From positions 124,001 to 188,000 of the forward strand of contig JAXLUJ010000005.1 of NCBI GenBank assembly GCA_046329575.1: a DNA stretch of 64,000 bases, written 5' to 3'. Below are positions 45,617-54,600 of the stretch, one piece after another. Positions within the stretch are counted from its first letter, which is position 1. The number at the start of each line of letters is the position of its first letter. Source of the stretch: UBA1941 sp046329575. GTDB lineage: Bacteria > Bacteroidota > Bacteroidia > Chitinophagales > LD1. A model generated the notes under the pieces. The model saw nothing but the letters and a program-made list of their open reading frames with translations, was not told where the DNA came from and searched no databases. A program made the position numbers and the translations under genes.

Positions 45617-45856
45617 TTATCTTGATACCGGCGCCTTCAGTAAACGGATACCGTACTTCCAAAGAAAAATGGTGGGAATCAAAAACAAGAAAAAGCCGAT
45701 AATTTGCCCTGCAGCATAACCCATCTGACGGGCTTCTCCAAATGCTGAAAGGGCTTTTAAAATATGATGAATAACAACGGGCAATTGTTTCAGCAACGCC
45801 AAACTTAGTAACAGCGCCAGAAGCAGACAGACCACACCACCAATCTTTCTAAACAT
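45617..45856 (-). CDS. Small two-helix membrane protein
   Basis: A 79-residue protein with two hydrophobic segments (residues ~7-22 and ~48-68) separated by a short basic loop. No family recognised. It could be real given its membrane pattern and position, but there is no independent support. A 9-bp inverted repeat GTAAGAATC/GATTCTTAC at 45518-45526 and 45565-45573 lies just downstream. Confidence 0.55.
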   Translation of the reverse strand: MFRKIGGVVCLLLALLLSLALLKQLPVVIHHILKALSAFGEARQMGYAAGQIIGFFLFLIPTIFLWKYGIRLLKAPVSR

Positions 45857-45989
45857 AAAAATAGTTTATATGAAAAACGAAGGGAGTAAATAAGTGCCAA
45901 CAACACATTCTATATTTCCCCATTTCGAAATTTAATCAAGTTTCCGCCAATCGTTTTCAGGAAAGCAACCCTTGTAAATTATTCTTTTC

Positions 45990-47036
45990 CTAGCTCTCCT
46001 GATCGAAATAAATCTTGTAGTACTTTCTTCCATCTTTCTCCACCCCTTGCTCAATCAGTTCGCGGTTGCCATGTATGTAAATGTGAAAATTCTTATCCAG
46101 CTTCAATACACTTTTGAAAACCCGGGCCTGCTTTTTAACTGCTAAAGCAGAAATATCAAAACTATCCTTCAATTCAATATCGTGATCTGTACGGTATTGA
46201 TGGTCGAAATTTTGAAACGATTTAATGATGGTAGCATCCTGCAACACCTGTTGTTCAAATTCGGATTTATCGAAAGTATCGTGCGCTTTAAAATAAGCCA
46301 CCGACCGGTTCAGCAAATCGATTTTATCAGCCTTCGACACTTCAAAATCTTCATCTAATTGTTGGGTAACAAAGTTTTTTGTGATGGCTAAAAATTGATG
46401 GGTTTGGTGAAATTCGTTAGCAATAGGTCGCAGCTTTAAAAAATCATCCTTCCAGTATTGCGCCTCTGATGATTTGCTGGAGTTGTCAATAGTAAGCACT
46501 TTAAATCCCGTTTCCGGCTGCGTATTGAAGATGAGGCAACCTTTATCAACGCTTTTGATCTCAAACCCCATTTCATGATCAATGTCGTATTTTCCCCTTC
46601 GGTTCTTCATCTTCAAAAAAGGAACATTTGTTTCTGATTTGTACAAACCGAGCGCATCCACTTTTTTGTTGTCCAGCATCACCTCGGTAAGATAAACCAC
46701 GTTCAGCTCGCCACTTTTGATTTTGGGGTGCGCTGTGTATTCATAAAGCATTTTGGCTAACCTTTTCGAATCATTAATAAAGTCGGAATGATCGTTAAAG
46801 ATGCGCGTTACCAGCGTGAACACCTCGTTCATATCCAGCTTTACAGCATGTGTGAAAGCGTAAAATAATTCCTCCCGCAAAGGCGACAAAAAGTATTGCA
46901 ACAGAAAAGTTTCTGTTTCGGGCGGAAAGGCCGAAAGTTCATCGCTCAGGTGAATGCCTTCGTCATTTACTTTATTGCCTACATGGTGCGTAATCAGTTC
47001 CTGAATTCGGGCCCGTGAAAAATCTAATGCTGTCAT
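45990..47036 (-). CDS. Nucleoid-associated protein NdpA-like
   Basis: A 348-residue protein of the NdpA/YejK family (37-kDa nucleoid-associated). Typical are HHVGNKVNDEGIHLS at the N terminus, ELFYAFTHAVKLDMNEV, KSGELNVVYLTEVML and KGCLIFNTQPETGFKVLTID. Family members bind DNA; some relatives serve as antirestriction-like or toxin-linked proteins in accessory islands, though nothing nearby suggests that here. It is divergent from rpsA. Confidence 0.85.
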   Translation of the reverse strand: MTALDFSRARIQELITHHVGNKVNDEGIHLSDELSAFPPETETFLLQYFLSPLREELFYAFTHAVKLDMNEVFTLVTRIFNDHSDFINDSKRLAKMLYEYTAHPKIKSGELNVVYLTEVMLDNKKVDALGLYKSETNVPFLKMKNRRGKYDIDHEMGFEIKSVDKGCLIFNTQPETGFKVLTIDNSSKSSEAQYWKDDFLKLRPIANEFHQTHQFLAITKNFVTQQLDEDFEVSKADKIDLLNRSVAYFKAHDTFDKSEFEQQVLQDATIIKSFQNFDHQYRTDHDIELKDSFDISALAVKKQARVFKSVLKLDKNFHIYIHGNRELIEQGVEKDGRKYYKIYFDQES

Positions 47037-47120
47037 GAATCGGTAAAGCCGGCTGCTTTATTTGATAAAAATGAAATTCATAAATGCTCTTTATTTTCTG
47101 AAACTCCAATTAAGGACGAA

Positions 47121-47218
47121 AGCTATGAGCTATGAGGCGCGAGCTACGAGCCGCGAGTTCACTCACCACACCCACCACACCCACCACACCTACCACACCT
47201 ACCACACCTACCACACCC
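47121..47218. repeat. Composite simple-sequence repeat, copy 3
   Basis: Blocks GAGCTATGAG/GCGCGAGCTACGAG followed by CACCACACC/TACCACACC units, in the same orientation as copy 1 but without the GCAAGAC block. It lies in the promoter-containing gap between ndpA-like and rpsA. Confidence 0.85.
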
Positions 47219-47325
47219 TTCACCTTGCTTTTCTCCGCTTTTTAAGCTATATTCGCAACCCCTTTCACAAAAAGGATTTTTATACTAACAAAACCCGTGA
47301 ACTCCGGACGGGAATAAACAACAAC

Positions 47326-47330
47326 GGAGG
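47326..47330 (+). promoter_or_regulatory. Strong Shine-Dalgarno of rpsA
   Basis: GGAGG, 8 bases before the rpsA ATG. Most genes in this window lack such a site, as is usual in Bacteroidota, so it stands out and fixes the start at 47339. Confidence 0.8.
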
Positions 47331-47338
47331 AAACTCAC

Positions 47339-49207
47339 ATGAGTGAATCAACCGGTGCGGTTAGCACCTCTGCACACGACGATTTCGACTGGTCAGTAGA
47401 CAAACGAAACGTTATTCATTACAACGAAAGCGATCGCAAAAAGTACGATGCCATGTACGGCGGTACGCTCAAAACCCTTGAAGACAACGAGATCGTGAAA
47501 GGTCAGGTAGTGGCCATCACGGATACTGACGTGGTTTTTAATATCGGTTTCAAATCTGATGGTCTGGTGCCTATCTCCGAATTCCGCGGCGATCAGGAAG
47601 AAATCAGCATCGGCGATGTTTACGACGTTTACGTAGTAAGCAAAGAAGACCGCAAAGGTCATTTGATCCTAAGCCGTAAGAACGCCAAACTGTTGAAAGC
47701 CTGGGAAAACATCGTGGCTGCCAACATCTCTGGCGAAATCGTTATGGGTCGTATCACTTCGAAAACTAAAGGCGGCCTGATCGCCAATGTGTTCGGCCTG
47801 GAAACCTTCCTGCCGGGCTCACAAATCGATGTGAAGCCAATTACCGACTACGATGTGTACGTGGGCAAAACCATGGAACTGAAAGTGGTGAAGATCAACG
47901 AAGCCATCAAGAATGCTGTAGTATCGCACAAAGCGCTGATCGAATCAGATATCGAAGTGCAACGCGAAGCTATCATCGGCAAACTCGAAAAAGGTCAGGT
48001 ATTGGAAGGTACTATCAAGAATATCACCGATTTCGGTGCGTTTATCGACCTGGGCGGCGTAGATGGTTTGCTGTATATCACCGATATTTCGTGGGGACGT
48101 ATCGAGCACCCGAAAGATGTACTGGAACTGAACCAGAAACTGAATGTGGTAGTTCTCGATTACGACGATCAGAAAAAACGCATTTCTTTAGGTTTGAAGC
48201 AATTGATGCCTCACCCTTGGGATACGCTGGCCGGCGATATCGAAATAGGCAGCAAAGTGAAAGGCAAAGTAGTGAACATCGAAGACTACGGCGCATTCCT
48301 GGAAATTACTCCAGGCGTAGAAGGCCTGGTTCACGTATCGGAAATCAGCTGGTCTTCCGCTCCTATCAACTCCCGCGAGTTCTTCAAAATGGGCGATGTA
48401 CACGAAGCTGTGGTAATGACGTTAGATCGCGAAGAGCGCAAAATGTCGCTGTCGCTGAAACGCCTTACTGAAGATCCTTGGACGAAGATCTCTGATAAAT
48501 TCCCTGTGGGTACGCGCGTAAAAGGATTGGTGAAAAACCTCACTCCTTATGGCGTATTCGTAGAACTGGGCGATGGTATCGGCGGTATGGTTCACGTAAG
48601 CGACCTGTCGTGGACCAAGCGATACAACCACCCAAGCGAGTTTACCAAAGTAGGTAACGAACTGGAAGTGGTAGTGCTGGATATCGACATGGAGAACCGC
48701 AAACTGAGCCTGGGCCACAAACAAATTGAGGAAGATCCATGGGATACTTTCGAGAATGTGTTCCCGGTTGGAAGCGTTCATGAAGGCACCGTAATTCACG
48801 CCGATGAAAAAGGCTGCGTAGTATTACTGCCTTACGGTTTGGAAGGCTACTGCAACAAAAAACACAGCGCTAAGGAAAGCGGCGGATTTTTGGCGAACGA
48901 TGAGAAAGCACAATTCCGGGTGATCGACTTCAACCGCAACGATAAGAAAATCATGTTGAGCCACGCCCGCATCTGGGAAGAGGTAAAACGCGAAGCTATC
49001 GAAGGCGAACGTCAGGAAAAACGCGCTGAAGCTGAAAAGGCAACCAAAAAGGTGAAAGACATTCAGAAAGGCATTGAGAAAACCACATTGGGTGATCTTT
49101 CTGCGCTGAGCGATCTTAAAAACCGCATGGAAGCCGATAGCAAAGAAAAGGCGAAGAAAGAAAAAGAAGCTGCTGCTACCGAAGAGAAATCTTCTGACGA
49201 AGCATAA
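47339..49207 (+). CDS. rpsA: 30S ribosomal protein S1
   Basis: A 622-residue RNA-binding ribosomal protein that unwinds and loads mRNA. Six S1 (OB-fold) repeats follow a ~55-residue N terminus; typical are LKTLEDNEIVKGQVVAITDTDVVF, ITDFGAFIDLGGVDGLLYITDISW, IEDYGAFLEITPGVEGLVHVSEISW and LTPYGVFVELGDGIGGMVHVSDLSW. A Lys/Glu-rich tail (~565-622) is common in Bacteroidota S1. Codon use is strongly biased, as expected for a highly expressed gene. A terminator follows. Confidence 0.97.
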   Translation: MSESTGAVSTSAHDDFDWSVDKRNVIHYNESDRKKYDAMYGGTLKTLEDNEIVKGQVVAITDTDVVFNIGFKSDGLVPISEFRGDQEEISIGDVYDVYVVSKEDRKGHLILSRKNAKLLKAWENIVAANISGEIVMGRITSKTKGGLIANVFGLETFLPGSQIDVKPITDYDVYVGKTMELKVVKINEAIKNAVVSHKALIESDIEVQREAIIGKLEKGQVLEGTIKNITDFGAFIDLGGVDGLLYITDISWGRIEHPKDVLELNQKLNVVVLDYDDQKKRISLGLKQLMPHPWDTLAGDIEIGSKVKGKVVNIEDYGAFLEITPGVEGLVHVSEISWSSAPINSREFFKMGDVHEAVVMTLDREERKMSLSLKRLTEDPWTKISDKFPVGTRVKGLVKNLTPYGVFVELGDGIGGMVHVSDLSWTKRYNHPSEFTKVGNELEVVVLDIDMENRKLSLGHKQIEEDPWDTFENVFPVGSVHEGTVIHADEKGCVVLLPYGLEGYCNKKHSAKESGGFLANDEKAQFRVIDFNRNDKKIMLSHARIWEEVKREAIEGERQEKRAEAEKATKKVKDIQKGIEKTTLGDLSALSDLKNRMEADSKEKAKKEKEAAATEEKSSDEA

Positions 49208-49228
49208 GCAGATTCGTTTTGATACTGA

Positions 49229-49260
49229 AGTCCCGTCGGTTTTCCGGCGGGACTTTTTTT
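49229..49260 (+). terminator. Rho-independent terminator of rpsA
   Basis: GTCCCGTCGG and CCGGCGGGAC form a near-perfect 10-bp stem around a TTTT-containing loop, followed by seven T. Confidence 0.92.
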
Positions 49261-49274
49261 ATGGCGTAACCCTC

Positions 49275-49324
49275 AACCCGCAGCAAAATGCAGTAATCGT
49301 TCAAGGCTTGGCGTACTGCGGGTT
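49275..49324. repeat. GC-rich inverted repeat near the IS3 insertion
   Basis: AACCCGCAG at 49275-49283 and CTGCGGGTT at 49316-49324 are perfect 9-bp inverted repeats separated by 32 bases. GC-rich, degenerate sequence continues to the IS3 end at 49383, and similar CGCTCGC-rich sequence resumes at 50823-50890 after the element. Confidence 0.6.
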
Positions 49325-49442
49325 TCGGGTCGCGTGCTATCGGGGTACGGCTTCGCCTCCCGTGCTCGCTCGTTCCTTGTATCGTCCTAAAAAAAGTTTA
49401 CAGGTTAAAAAATAAGTCCTGTTATAGGTTTACAATTCAGGC

Positions 49443-50378
49443 TTAATCCTGATTGGAGTTTACAAATGTAGTTTTTGGCCGGTAATAATTCTTCCATGTC
49501 CTATGAATTGGAAGGTTATTTCGATGAACGTCTTCAGGGGTCAACATGTTGCAACTCATATGGGGTCGAACTTCATTATAAATCAAAACGGAACGCGTTA
49601 AGATTTTCTTTAGTTGCTCCTCTGTTGGCTGGTAATGGTTTAAGAACTCTTCTTTGATAATCCCATTCACACGTTCAGCAATAGCGTTTTCCAATGGATC
49701 GCCGTTCTCAGTCATACTGATTTTGATGTGGTTAGCTTCTAATAGTTTTACGTAATCAGCCGAACAATACTGTATACCGCGGTCAGAATGATGGATTAGG
49801 CCGGACAACGGCCCACCGGCCATAGTAATAGCCATTTCCAAAGCTTTAACGGTATGTATCGCCTCAAGACTATCCGCTACATGATGCCCAACGATTTTCC
49901 TGCTGTAGGCATCGGTTATGAAGCTGATATATCTAAATCCCAAGGCGGTTTTGTAATAGGTAATATCCGATACCCATAACTGATTAGAAGATGTAGGCGT
50001 AAAGCCGCGTATGATATTGGGGTATTTGCGGAACCAGTGGTTAGATTGTGTGGTAGTCATTTTCCTACGTTTTTTTCTAATTAATAATTTGTGAGCTGCC
50101 AATAGATCAAATAGCGCATCGCGTCCCATTTTGATTTGATGTTCCAATAAAAATGGCTGCAAAAGCAACAGCAGTTTACGGCCACCAATGGCAGGTTGAA
50201 GCCGCCGAATTTGATGGACTTGCTGTAATACCAGTTCCTCTTCAAAAGAGTTGGTTTGCTGTCGCCACTGTTGTTGATAATAAGCCTGTCTGGTTATACC
50301 AAGTAAACAACAGCATCGAACCAGACTTGTTTGGGGTCGGCTGTCTTTAGTTTCACGGATTACTTGGTGTTGGAGTTT
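49443..50378 (-). CDS. IS3-family transposase OrfB (integrase core), frameshift product
   Basis: The DDE transposase half. The frame is open well upstream of the ATG-like start at 50168, back to the slippery site at 50375-50381, through residues like ITRQAYYQQQWRQQ, the usual OrfB N terminus. The catalytic residues are in LWVSDITYY (D), IHHSDRGIQYCS (D) and LENAIAERVNGIIKEEF (E). The fused OrfAB protein would be about 448 residues. No stop or frameshift breaks it. Confidence 0.9.
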   Translation of the reverse strand, partial: KLQHQVIRETKDSRPQTSLVRCCCLLGITRQAYYQQQWRQQTNSFEEELVLQQVHQIRRLQPAIGGRKLLLLLQPFLLEHQIKMGRDALFDLLAAHKLLIRKKRRKMTTTQSNHWFRKYPNIIRGFTPTSSNQLWVSDITYYKTALGFRYISFITDAYSRKIVGHHVADSLEAIHTVKALEMAITMAGGPLSGLIHHSDRGIQYCSADYVKLLEANHIKISMTENGDPLENAIAERVNGIIKEEFLNHYQPTEEQLKKILTRSVLIYNEVRPHMSCNMLTPEDVHRNNLPIHRTWKNYYRPKTTFVNSNQD

Positions 50379-50785
50379 TTTCGGATGGCAATCTTATATT
50401 CCTTTTCGGCCAGCGTAATCATACGCTCATAGAGCTCCGAACGAAGTTGTTCGTCTGCCAAACGTTTCTTTAAACGAGCGATTTCAGCCTCCAACATACT
50501 GAGAGACGCCTGCGACTGCTTTTGCGGATCTTTTGATTGAGACAAAGGAAAATCGTTTAGTGCCGCAAAATTACGTAATACTTTTGGTGCATATGGGTCC
50601 GCATAACCTGCTTTTCGTAGCCACTTGCAAATTATGCCATGGCCGCTCAGGCCATATTTGCGCTCAATGTGCTCTTTGGGCTGACCTGTCTGAAGATATT
50701 CATCTATAACTTGCTGTTTAAATGATGGTGAATAATAATAAGAGCCTGCAGGTCGTTTCGGATCTTGTTCTTGTTTTGTGTCCAT
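50360..50785 (-). CDS. IS3-family transposase OrfA (helix-turn-helix)
   Basis: A 141-residue protein. The HTH (YYYSPSFKQQVIDEYLQTG, then HIERKYGLSGHGIICKWLRKAGY) binds the IS ends. The C-terminal part (LSMLEAEIARLKKRLADEQ) is a leucine-zipper helix for multimerisation. Its last codons contain the heptamer A AAA AAC at 50381-50375 on the minus strand, read cgA AAA AAC in frame 0. Confidence 0.9.
   Translation of the reverse strand: MDTKQEQDPKRPAGSYYYSPSFKQQVIDEYLQTGQPKEHIERKYGLSGHGIICKWLRKAGYADPYAPKVLRNFAALNDFPLSQSKDPQKQSQASLSMLEAEIARLKKRLADEQLRSELYERMITLAEKEYKIAIRKNSNTK
50375..50381 (-). promoter_or_regulatory. Programmed -1 frameshift heptamer A AAA AAC
   Basis: In the zero frame of OrfA the codons read CGA AAA AAC; slipping back one base gives AAA AAA C.., the OrfB frame, which is open from this point to 49443. 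This is the canonical X XXY YYZ arrangement. Confidence 0.75.
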
Positions 50786-50921
50786 TTATAGTTTACATTT
50801 TGTGTAAACCTATTTTAGGACAAGACACCTCGCTCGCACCGCTCACTTCGTTCGCGCCCTTTCGCCCGCTTACGCATGCGCCTGGCTGCAGTAAATTCCG
50901 GCATTAACTTTACATTGCAAC

Positions 50922-51389
50922 ATGACGAGCTACGAACTGATTCATACTTTTTATACGGCCTTTGCCAACCGCGATTATAAAACCATGCAACAATGCTATG
51001 CCGATGATGCCGTTTTTCAGGATGAAGTTTTTGGCCCGCTGAACAGCGAAGAAACAAAGGCCATGTGGGAAATGCTTTGCAAGAACGCCAAAAATTTTTC
51101 GTTACAATTTTCAGAAGTAAAGGCCGATGTGAACAGCGGCAGCGCTTATTGGGAAGCGAATTATGTTTTTTCTTCTACCGGAAAACAAGTAGTGAATCGC
51201 ATTCACGCCACATTTACTTTTGAGAATGGTAAAATAAAAACGCACCGCGATCACTTCAATTTTTACAAATGGGCCTCGCAGGCATTGGGGCTTCCGGAAA
51301 TGTTGCTGGGCTGGACCGGTTTTATGCGCAACAAAGTGCAGCACACCGCTATGGGGAATTTGAAGAAGTTTATGGCCAGAACAGCCTAA
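50922..51389 (+). CDS. NTF2-like/SnoaL-like family protein
   Basis: A 155-residue protein of the nuclear transport factor 2-like fold. The helical opening MTSYELIHTFYTAFANRDYKTMQQCYADDAVFQDE and the beta part (VVNRIHATFTFENGKIKTHRDHFNFYKW) are typical. Many members are small hydrolases or isomerases, or non-catalytic; no function can be assigned. It stands alone after the IS3 element. Confidence 0.85.
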   Translation: MTSYELIHTFYTAFANRDYKTMQQCYADDAVFQDEVFGPLNSEETKAMWEMLCKNAKNFSLQFSEVKADVNSGSAYWEANYVFSSTGKQVVNRIHATFTFENGKIKTHRDHFNFYKWASQALGLPEMLLGWTGFMRNKVQHTAMGNLKKFMARTA

Positions 51390-51540
51390 ACTCATACACG
51401 AATTACCACAAACTTCAGGCGCGGCCTCCAAAAAAACCATGCGCTTTTACACACCGCAGCGAATGCCGCAAACCGCGGTAGCGGGCGAAGTGGAAACCCC
51501 GCAGCGCGATTCGCCAAACCAAAAACTAAAAACAAAAACC

Positions 51541-51582
51541 TTCTCGGCGCGAGGAGTTGCAACGTAGCACGCGGCATCCGCC
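51541..51582 (-). repeat. Degenerate GC-rich intergenic repeat
   Basis: Read on the minus strand, it starts GGCGGATGCCG and continues TTGCAACTCCTCG, resembling 27818-27856 (GGATGCCGGGCTG.., GCTGCAAGTCCTC..). Part of the 215-base gap 51390-51604. Confidence 0.5.
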
Positions 51583-51604
51583 ATACTTCATTCTACCAAA
51601 GTTC

Positions 51605-54600
51605 TTAATGCCTCACCACAAAACGAAAATTGACCATTTGCCCGGCATGTAAGGCCCGGCCGGCATAAACTCCTTCGGCAAAAGATTCGGTGTTGATGAC
51701 TGCAATATCACCAGTTTCGATTGTTGAAACCGAACAGCCAGATGCATCAAAGATTTCGATTTGCACTTGCGGGTCTTTAAAATCACGTACATCAACATTC
51801 AACACTTCGTTTGCGGGAACAGGGAAAACCTTCAGCACGGTTACATCTGCGGAGGTAAGTACATTCATTACAAGGCCATGTGTTCCCACTACAGTAAGCG
51901 CTTCGTTGGTATTTACAACAGGATTATGATCGAAATAGATGTGGCCGGTATTTGAAAGTACATCGCCCAACTGCAGTGTGTTTTTACACTGTATTCCATA
52001 TTGCACAAAACCGTTGCTAAGTGGTTCGCTTTGCATGGCAGGAGGTAAGTTGATGTTTGTAAAGTAGAAATCTACCAGGTGATTTCTTAATATGAAATCT
52101 ACCGGATGGCTACTGTTAATCACACGCAACGTTGTAGGCTCGTAAAGTGAACTCAGTGTATCGGAAACATGAATATTCACTGCGGGTGCGTTGCCCTCAT
52201 TTTGAAAATGGATGGTGTACACCATTTCCGTATTCGCTGCAACTTGTTGTGGCGTAATGAAATCACCATTTTCACATTGCTTGAAGTTCGGATCGAATGG
52301 GCCGGTGATTGGTTGATGTAGTTCAACTCTATTATCTGCCGGAATGGAATCGCCTGCAACGGGATCGGCCCACGCGTGACAAATAACATGCTGGCCTATT
52401 GAGCCCGTAAAACCAATTTCGAGCTGCACCTGAAACTGATCCAGAAAGTCTAAAGTATCCGTATTCCAGAAAAGCGTATCGCCATGACGGGTAAGCGGTG
52501 AAGGTGATGCATTTCTGAAAACGATATTGCTGTCGAACACCAGAGTAAGATGTGACGGTTGGCGGAATCCGGCTTTGTTTCTGACGGTCAGGAAAAGCTG
52601 GTTGCTATCATCCAGCCAGCGGAATGGGTTAAGTGATGCAATATCTATGGAAAGATCGTGAATGGCAGGATTAACATAAAGACCAAAATCTTGTGCGTTC
52701 ATGGCTGCTCCGGTTGTAACACGCGAAGTAGGCGTTGACTGCGCATAAGCAGGAAGGCTGACCTGAAAAGTTGCACCCTGCTCATCGGTACTTAGATGAT
52801 AATCGCCGGAACTGTTAGTAGATGCGGCCATCTGACCGGTTGCCGTGGCCACCACAAATCCCTTAAGCGGCCGCTCGCCAACATCCCGGATTCCATTGTG
52901 GTTATCATCCTGAAACACGGTGCCATTAATGGTAGAAAAACTTCCGCTTCGCCGCCATAGACCGGTATACCTGGACGTGCTGTACAGAATATTATTGATC
53001 AAGGCGAGGCACTTTTCCTGATTGGCGATATAAAAAGGAACATCATTTGATTCAAACCGCTGCCAGGTACGGCCACTGTCTAAACTGGAATATAGGGAAT
53101 GGTTCGAAATGCTTGATTGATCTATGGTGTCTAATATTCCAATCCACTTATCGTTGAACGCCACTAACGATCTTAAACGCACTGAAGCTTGTGTTGTTGC
53201 CGGTCTAATATTCTGCCAGGTGTTTCCAAAATCGGTAGAACGTAATACCACATCCCGCCCGGCCAAAACAATAACATCACCTAGCGTGTAAAACAAATTA
53301 TTGACGTGAGCACCAGTTGACCAAAATGAAAAAATACTATCCCATTGCTGTGATATGGTGTTGTATTTAAAAACAATTCCCGTTTCTTCCACGCAAAACA
53401 AATTGTTGCTAATGGCTTTTAAGGAGCCGTAAGTGTTGAACATCATATCCAACAAGGGCAGTTTTGGTAAGCTATCCCAGGTAACACCGAAATTGTCGGT
53501 AAATTGAAATGCTCCACTAAAAAAGATGCGGTTGTTTATTCGCGTTAATGTGCCTATGTCCTGGCCTGTTTCTCCAGACCTGCTTTGCCAGTGCAATCCA
53601 TTATCATATGACCATGCCACGAATAGGTCTGAAGCCACAAATACAGTATCGCCTTGATAAATCAGGTCACTTAAGTGTCCGAAGTTGTGCAATACATTGG
53701 TCCAGGTTTGTCCACCATCGGCACTTCTCATTACATCATCGTAATAACCTGCATATAAAATGAAACGATGAGCAAAAATAGAATGGAAGTACGCGTTGTT
53801 GAGACCTGTTGTTGCCGTTTGCCAGACATGAGCAAATTTATCTTCAATTAACACACGGCCAGACTGCACATTTAAATACGTTCCGTTCGGTAATAATGTT
53901 CTTGGGTAATTCAGTTGCAGTTCCATTTCCATTGCTGTAGTATCATATGCCCTTAGCTGCCAGGTAGAGCCGTGATCGGTACTTACGTAATAACTTCCAC
54001 CCGTTGAAAAACTATCAAACCACAAAACTCCTTGAAAATCCGCTATAGTTTGAAGCAGTATTCCTTGTGAACCTCTGAAAGAGGTGTCCCACGAAACACC
54101 GGAATTAAGGGAGTGATAAATTTCAAAATATGGAACTGAGTCGTTGAAACTTTTCACGGCCAACATCGCGGTTCCACTTAACAACACCTGATCATAACGG
54201 GCAGAATCGAGGTAGTGAAAGGTATGAAGCCCATCAGAAGAAACCCAATAACTATATACGCCTGTAAACGGGTAACCCTCATTTTTAGTCCATAATATAT
54301 CACGATCATTAAAAACAAAGTTGTCTGACACCGAGTCGAGTGTCCCCCAGGAAGCCCCATCATTAAATGAGTAAAAGCACTGAGGGCTGCCATATAAAAT
54401 TAAGGTGTTTTGAACTTTTGTGAGGCTCAGAGGATTATAAGTGGTGAACGATAACCTTTGTTGACTCCAGGAAGCACCACCATCTGTTGATTGAGCAAAA
54501 AACAGAGTGTCCGGATCAGCCAGGTCCCCTTTTACACTTGAAATCGCTACAAAGTAAATGCTATCATTTCTAATATAACCACTCATACAATCCAGATTGT

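Larger units (their letters stand above)
47037..47338. other. Divergent intergenic region with repeat and rpsA leader
   Basis: Contains the third composite repeat (47121-47218), then a leader for rpsA with hairpin CCCGT/ACGGG (47294-47312) and a clear Shine-Dalgarno GGAGG at 47326-47330, 8 bases before the ATG. No small ORF is supported; the 94-codon frame across it is built from the repeat. Confidence 0.75.
49384..50822 (-). mobile_element. IS3-family insertion sequence, apparently complete
   Basis: About 1.44 kb with imperfect terminal inverted repeats: TCCTAAAAAAAGTTTACA at the left and its partner (complement of TGTAAACCTATTTTAGGA) at the right, 16 of 18 positions matching. The element contains OrfA and OrfB on the minus strand, joined by a -1 frameshift. 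The right end carries the TG/CA typical of IS3; the left end has CG. I see no clear target duplication. Confidence 0.85.

Noticed and set aside
47062..47346. 94-codon frame before rpsA rich in His and Thr
   Set aside because: It is produced by the TACCACACC simple repeat and overlaps the rpsA start.
50153..50350. 65-codon plus-strand frame inside the IS3 element
   Set aside because: It is antisense to the continuous OrfB frame that joins the frameshift site.
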